Assembly (NCBI GenBank): GCA_963757335.1
Contig: CAVWRJ010000009.1
Location: 134,064 to 198,063, forward strand
Origin: DASQPA01 sp963757335
GTDB taxonomy: Bacteria; Acidobacteriota; Thermoanaerobaculia; Multivoradales; UBA5704
Direction: 5' to 3'
DNA length: 64,000 bases
The position numbers and the translations under genes are program-made. Each line of letters begins with the position of its first letter. Positions within the stretch are counted from its first letter, which is position 1. The notes under the pieces are model-generated. The model made no database searches. It had not been told where the DNA came from and saw nothing but the letters and a program-made list of their open reading frames with translations. Below are positions 59,333 through 64,000 of the stretch, piece after piece.

Positions 59333-61826
59333 CTACACATCTACCCGCACCCCCAGCCGCTCCCCCAAGCCCCGGAAACGCTCAATCCACCGCGCCGCCT
59401 CCTCGTCCCCCGTCGCCGCCCGTCCGCAACGTTCTGCATAAAGCGTCAGGAGCAGCTCGTAGTAGACGTTCTGAGCGCTCCACAGATCGGCCTCGAAGGG
59501 GGGCGAGACGGCGAGGGTGGCGGCCGTCTCCAGGCGCTCGAGGAGGCCGGGCTCGGCGGGGCGTTCGCGGAGGTGCTCGATCAGGCGCACGAGCCCCTGG
59601 CCGAGGGCGTACCCGAGGCCGGTGGCGTCGAGCTTCAATCCCAGGGCGCGCGCCTCGTCTAAGAGGCGGCGGACCTCGGCGAGGTCGGCTCCGGGATCGG
59701 CCAGGAGACGCTTGAGATCGGCGTTGACCACCAGCTCGGCGGGAGCCCGGAACTCCTCGGGGAGTGGGCTTTCGAGGTCGGTCAGGAAGCGCATCAGGGG
59801 CCGGTGCCGGCCGTAGAGCTGGCGGAACTCCGCCTCGACCTCCAGGCGGGTGGCGGCGAGGAGGCGGTCGAGGAGCTGCCGCTGCTGGTCCCTAAAGAGC
59901 GACTTGAGCGAGTAGGGCACGCCGCCGAAGTGGCGGTCGAGGAGGCGGATCACCTGGGGGAAGTCGGCCCGCTCGAAGGCCCGGCCGGCCTCCTCGACCA
60001 GCCGCTCGTAGGCGCCCCCCTCCCCTTCCGCCGGGCCGCTCTCGCGCACCGCTGCGTTAACGTTGTGATCGCCGAAGTGAAGGACGGCGAAGCTCAACCG
60101 GGCCGACTCGGCGGTCACCTCGGAGGCGACCCGGAGGCGGCCGAAGGCGAGCCGCGCCCGGCCGGCGACGAACCGGTGGTCCTCCTCCGGCTCCACTGAG
60201 TAGCAGTAGATGCGGGACCGCCCCGGGATCTCCTCGAAGACCGAGGTCACCGCGTAGTGCGCCGCCACCTGCTCCAGCCCCACGAAGGAGGGGCGGACGT
60301 GCCGCTCGTAGATCCGCCGCCCGTCCCCCTCCTCGGGGAGGTTGCTCTTCGCCTTCTCTAGACGCTCTAGGAAACGCTCCTCCATGCCGTCGCCGAAGAG
60401 CTGCTGGGCGAGCTGCACCGCCCGGCCGGCATAGCGCAGGACCTGGACGGTCTCGATGCCCCCAAGGTCGTTGAAGAACCAGCCGCAGCTCGTGTACATG
60501 AGGAGGGTCTGGCGCTCCAATTCGAGAAGCTTGAGAGCCCGGCTGCGCTCCGCCGGGCCGATCCGGCCCTGGCTCTGCCGGGCGAAGAAGGCGTCGACGT
60601 TCTCGGGCGAACGGTCGAGGAGAATCTCGACATAGGCGTCCCGGGCCGCCCAGGGATCGCCGAAGAGCGGCGCCGCTGCCGCCTCGTAGCGCCCGGCGAT
60701 CTCGTCGCGCAGGCTGTCGAGAGCGGCGCGCAGCGGCGCCCTCCAGGCCTGGTTCCACCCCTCCCGGCCGCCGGTCGAGCAGCCGCAGTCGCTCCGCCAG
60801 CGCTCGATCCCGTGGGCACAGCTCCAGGAGGTGTTCTCCGCGATCTCGACCTCCATCTCCGGCGGGTGGCGCTCCAGGAGCTCGCCGTAGTTGGTGAGAG
60901 TGACCGAGTCGTCCTCCTCTATCTTGCGGAGGGCGTAGGCGAGGGCCATGTCGCCGTAGCGGTGGTGGTGGCCGTAGGTCTCGCCGTCGGTCGCGATGTG
61001 GACCAACTCCGGCCGCGTGGGCCGCCAGGGCGGCGAGGGCCGGGAGCCCTCGGGAGAAAAGGCGCCGAGGAGCCGGCCGACCAGGGTCTCGCCGCTCGCG
61101 AGGAGCCGATCGAAGGCGATGGCGCGCGAGATCGGGCCGTCGTAGAAGAAGAGGTCGAGGGTGCGGCCGGAGGGGAGATGGAGGCGATAGGGCACCCGGC
61201 CGTCGACTCCCTCCGGCGCCTCCTGCCATTCGCCCCGTTCACCGTCGCCGCCATTCGCGCTGGTCGCCAATGGCCGGAAGCGGAGCGCCTGGCGGGGCTC
61301 CAGGAGGGTGAAGCGCACCCCGAGCTCGGCCAAGATCTCCAGGCTCGGGAGGTCCACCGCCGTCTCCGGCAGCCAGAAGCCCTCGGCGGGACGGCCGAAG
61401 CGGTGCTCGAAATCGGCGAGGCCCCAGAGGATCTCGGTCCGCTGGTCCCGCCGATTGGCGAGCGGCAGGATGCTGTGGTGGAAAGCCTTGAGCCAGGGCG
61501 CCGCCGTGGCCCGAGAAGCGCTCCCGCCCCAGGCGGTCGGCGGCGAGCACCGCCCAGTAGACCTCGGGGACCCGGGCCTCCATCCAGGAGAGAAGGGTGG
61601 GCCCGAAGTTGAAGCTCATCCGCGCGTAGTTATTGACGATGCTCTCGATCCGCCCCTCCCCGTCTAAGATGCGGGCGCGGGCGTTGGGGCCATAGCACTC
61701 GGCGGTGATCCGTTCGTTCCAGTCGTGGTAGGGGTAGGCCGAGTCCTGCACCTCGACCGTCTCCAGCCAGGGGTTCTCCCGCGGCGGCTGGTAGAAGTGG
61801 CCGTGGATACAGACGTAGCGGTTCAT
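59333..61826 (-). CDS. GH57-family glycosidase-like protein (DUF3536 type), frameshifted
   Basis: ATG 61826 starts MNRYVCIHGHFYQPPRENPW, the first GH57 motif. NERITAECYGPNARARIL and WMEARVPEVYWAVLAADRLG follow. After the GGALAQ segment the sequence continues in the next frame as FHHSILPLANRRDQRTEILW, then the motif FGRPAEGFWLPETAVDLPSL with the likely catalytic Glu, and HIATDGETYGHHHRYGDMAL. The C-terminal 350 residues are helical, as in DUF3536 proteins. Skipping one base near 61486-61492 gives about 830 residues. It probably acts on alpha-glucans such as glycogen, in line with treY nearby. The exact activity is not known. Confidence 0.87.
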
Positions 61827-61877
61827 CGGGGCAGGGCGTATCCTAGCGCAAGCCTCGCCGTGCTACTGTCCCCCGCC

Positions 61878-62180
61878 ATGACGAACCTGACCGGCGCCCA
61901 GCGCAAGTACCTCCGCGGCCAGGCGCACAGCCTGAAGCCCCTCGTCCGGATCGGCAAGCAGGGCCTGACCGAGGGCCCCCTCCATGAGATCGAGGCAGCC
62001 TTGGACATCCACGAGCTGATCAAGGTGCACGCCCCGGGCACCAAGGAGGAAAAGCAGGACCTCGCCCGCCACATCGAGGAGGGCACCGGCGCCGCGGCCG
62101 TGGGGAGGATCGGCCACGTCATCATCCTCTACCGGGAGCAGCCGGACCCGGAGAAGCGGCGGATCGAGATTCCGGAGTAG
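61878..62180 (+). CDS. yhbY: YhbY/CRM-domain RNA-binding protein
   Basis: The 100-residue product is a single CRM domain: LTGAQRKYLRGQAHSLKPLV, RIGKQGLTEGPLHEIEAALD, HELIKVHAPGTKEEKQDLAR and the end GRIGHVIILYREQP. The GxxG loop is at RIGKQGL. The family binds pre-50S ribosomal particles. ATG 61878 matches the usual N-terminus; a TACTGT eight bases upstream may be a -10 box, making the transcript nearly leaderless. It faces pruA with only nine bases between stops. Confidence 0.93.
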   Translation: MTNLTGAQRKYLRGQAHSLKPLVRIGKQGLTEGPLHEIEAALDIHELIKVHAPGTKEEKQDLARHIEEGTGAAAVGRIGHVIILYREQPDPEKRRIEIPE

Positions 62181-62189
62181 CCTCCGCCT

Positions 62190-63821
<1,632 letters not shown>

Positions 63822-64000
63822 CGAGGGATCTCCTTCTGGGTTCCGGGGGCGGGCGTCTCGCACGGGAGGCGCCCGACGCGCGCTCCATCGTAGCCGCAGG
63901 GGCGGGGGGCGCGCAACGCAGGTCCCAGGACGGGCGGGAGAGGCCGCGAGTGCGGTGACGGGTTAGAACTCGAATTGAGCTAAGTGTTTCAACTCGGGAG

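Noticed and set aside
63864..64000. A further gene at the right edge
   Set aside because: Only short unsupported frames are present; it appears to be intergenic.

Overview
The window is strongly GC-rich bacterial DNA that looks like Acidobacteriota. The best clues are two roughly 815-residue MacB/FtsX-type permeases of the acidobacterial 'ADOP' kind (26585-29038 and 34756-37203), a secreted VWA-type protein of the acidobacterial VWFA-related family (56203-57852), and a dense complement of GC-rich genes. No rRNA, tRNA or CRISPR was seen. The assignment is by inference from gene families only.

Layout. 1-800: a cut-off small reading frame and a 62-residue double-glycine peptide. 800-6491: an isobutyryl-CoA-mutase-type large subunit, a REC-EAL regulator, a frameshifted parvulin lipoprotein and an HExxH protein of unknown family. 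6511-14491: a complete export line of the NHLM bacteriocin type (TolC-like, HlyD-like, C39 peptidase-ABC, second ABC protein), followed by a zinc-ribbon/adenylate cyclase/ATPase/TPR protein. 17802-26422: a mosaic RiPP locus. It has a stand-alone LanB elimination-domain protein with a Nif11-type precursor, a radical SAM/SPASM maturase with twin Cys-containing precursors, and a LanC-like cyclase with a LanB glutamylation-domain protein and a 347-residue protein of unknown function. 26585-37203: two ADOP permeases, an unknown protein, and copy 1 of a carbamoyltransferase/SGNH-hydrolase cassette. 37399-40221: a B12-type radical SAM protein with a 44-residue double-glycine precursor. 40317-41124: gene debris, including rmuC pieces and an AbiEii toxin remnant. 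41195-48996: rmuC, a 12-unit 21-bp repeat array, two acyl-CoA dehydrogenases, a Uma2 protein, an orphan AbrB-type antitoxin and an AarF/UbiB kinase. 49189-53025: copy 2 of the carbamoyltransferase/SGNH cassette. 53155-63821: treY, the VWA protein plus a DoxX-like membrane protein, a GH57 protein, yhbY and pruA.

How it fits together. Five small peptides end their leaders in a Gly-Gly-type motif, and the C39 peptidase in the 9355-11550 transporter is the natural candidate to cleave and export them. Two different radical SAM enzymes, a split LanB and a LanC-like enzyme could modify them. Only the twin peptides carry cysteine in the predicted core, so classical lanthionine chemistry can apply only to those. 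A role for the duplicated carbamoyltransferases in decorating these peptides is speculation.

Two window-wide signals deserve attention. Four intergenic imperfect palindromes of about 80-95 bp plus one truncated copy share a core, but their outer arms change in a base-pair-preserving way. Separately, six otherwise intact genes each carry what looks like exactly one extra base. This is either shared sequencing error or genuine frameshifting and should be settled before any of them is called a pseudogene.
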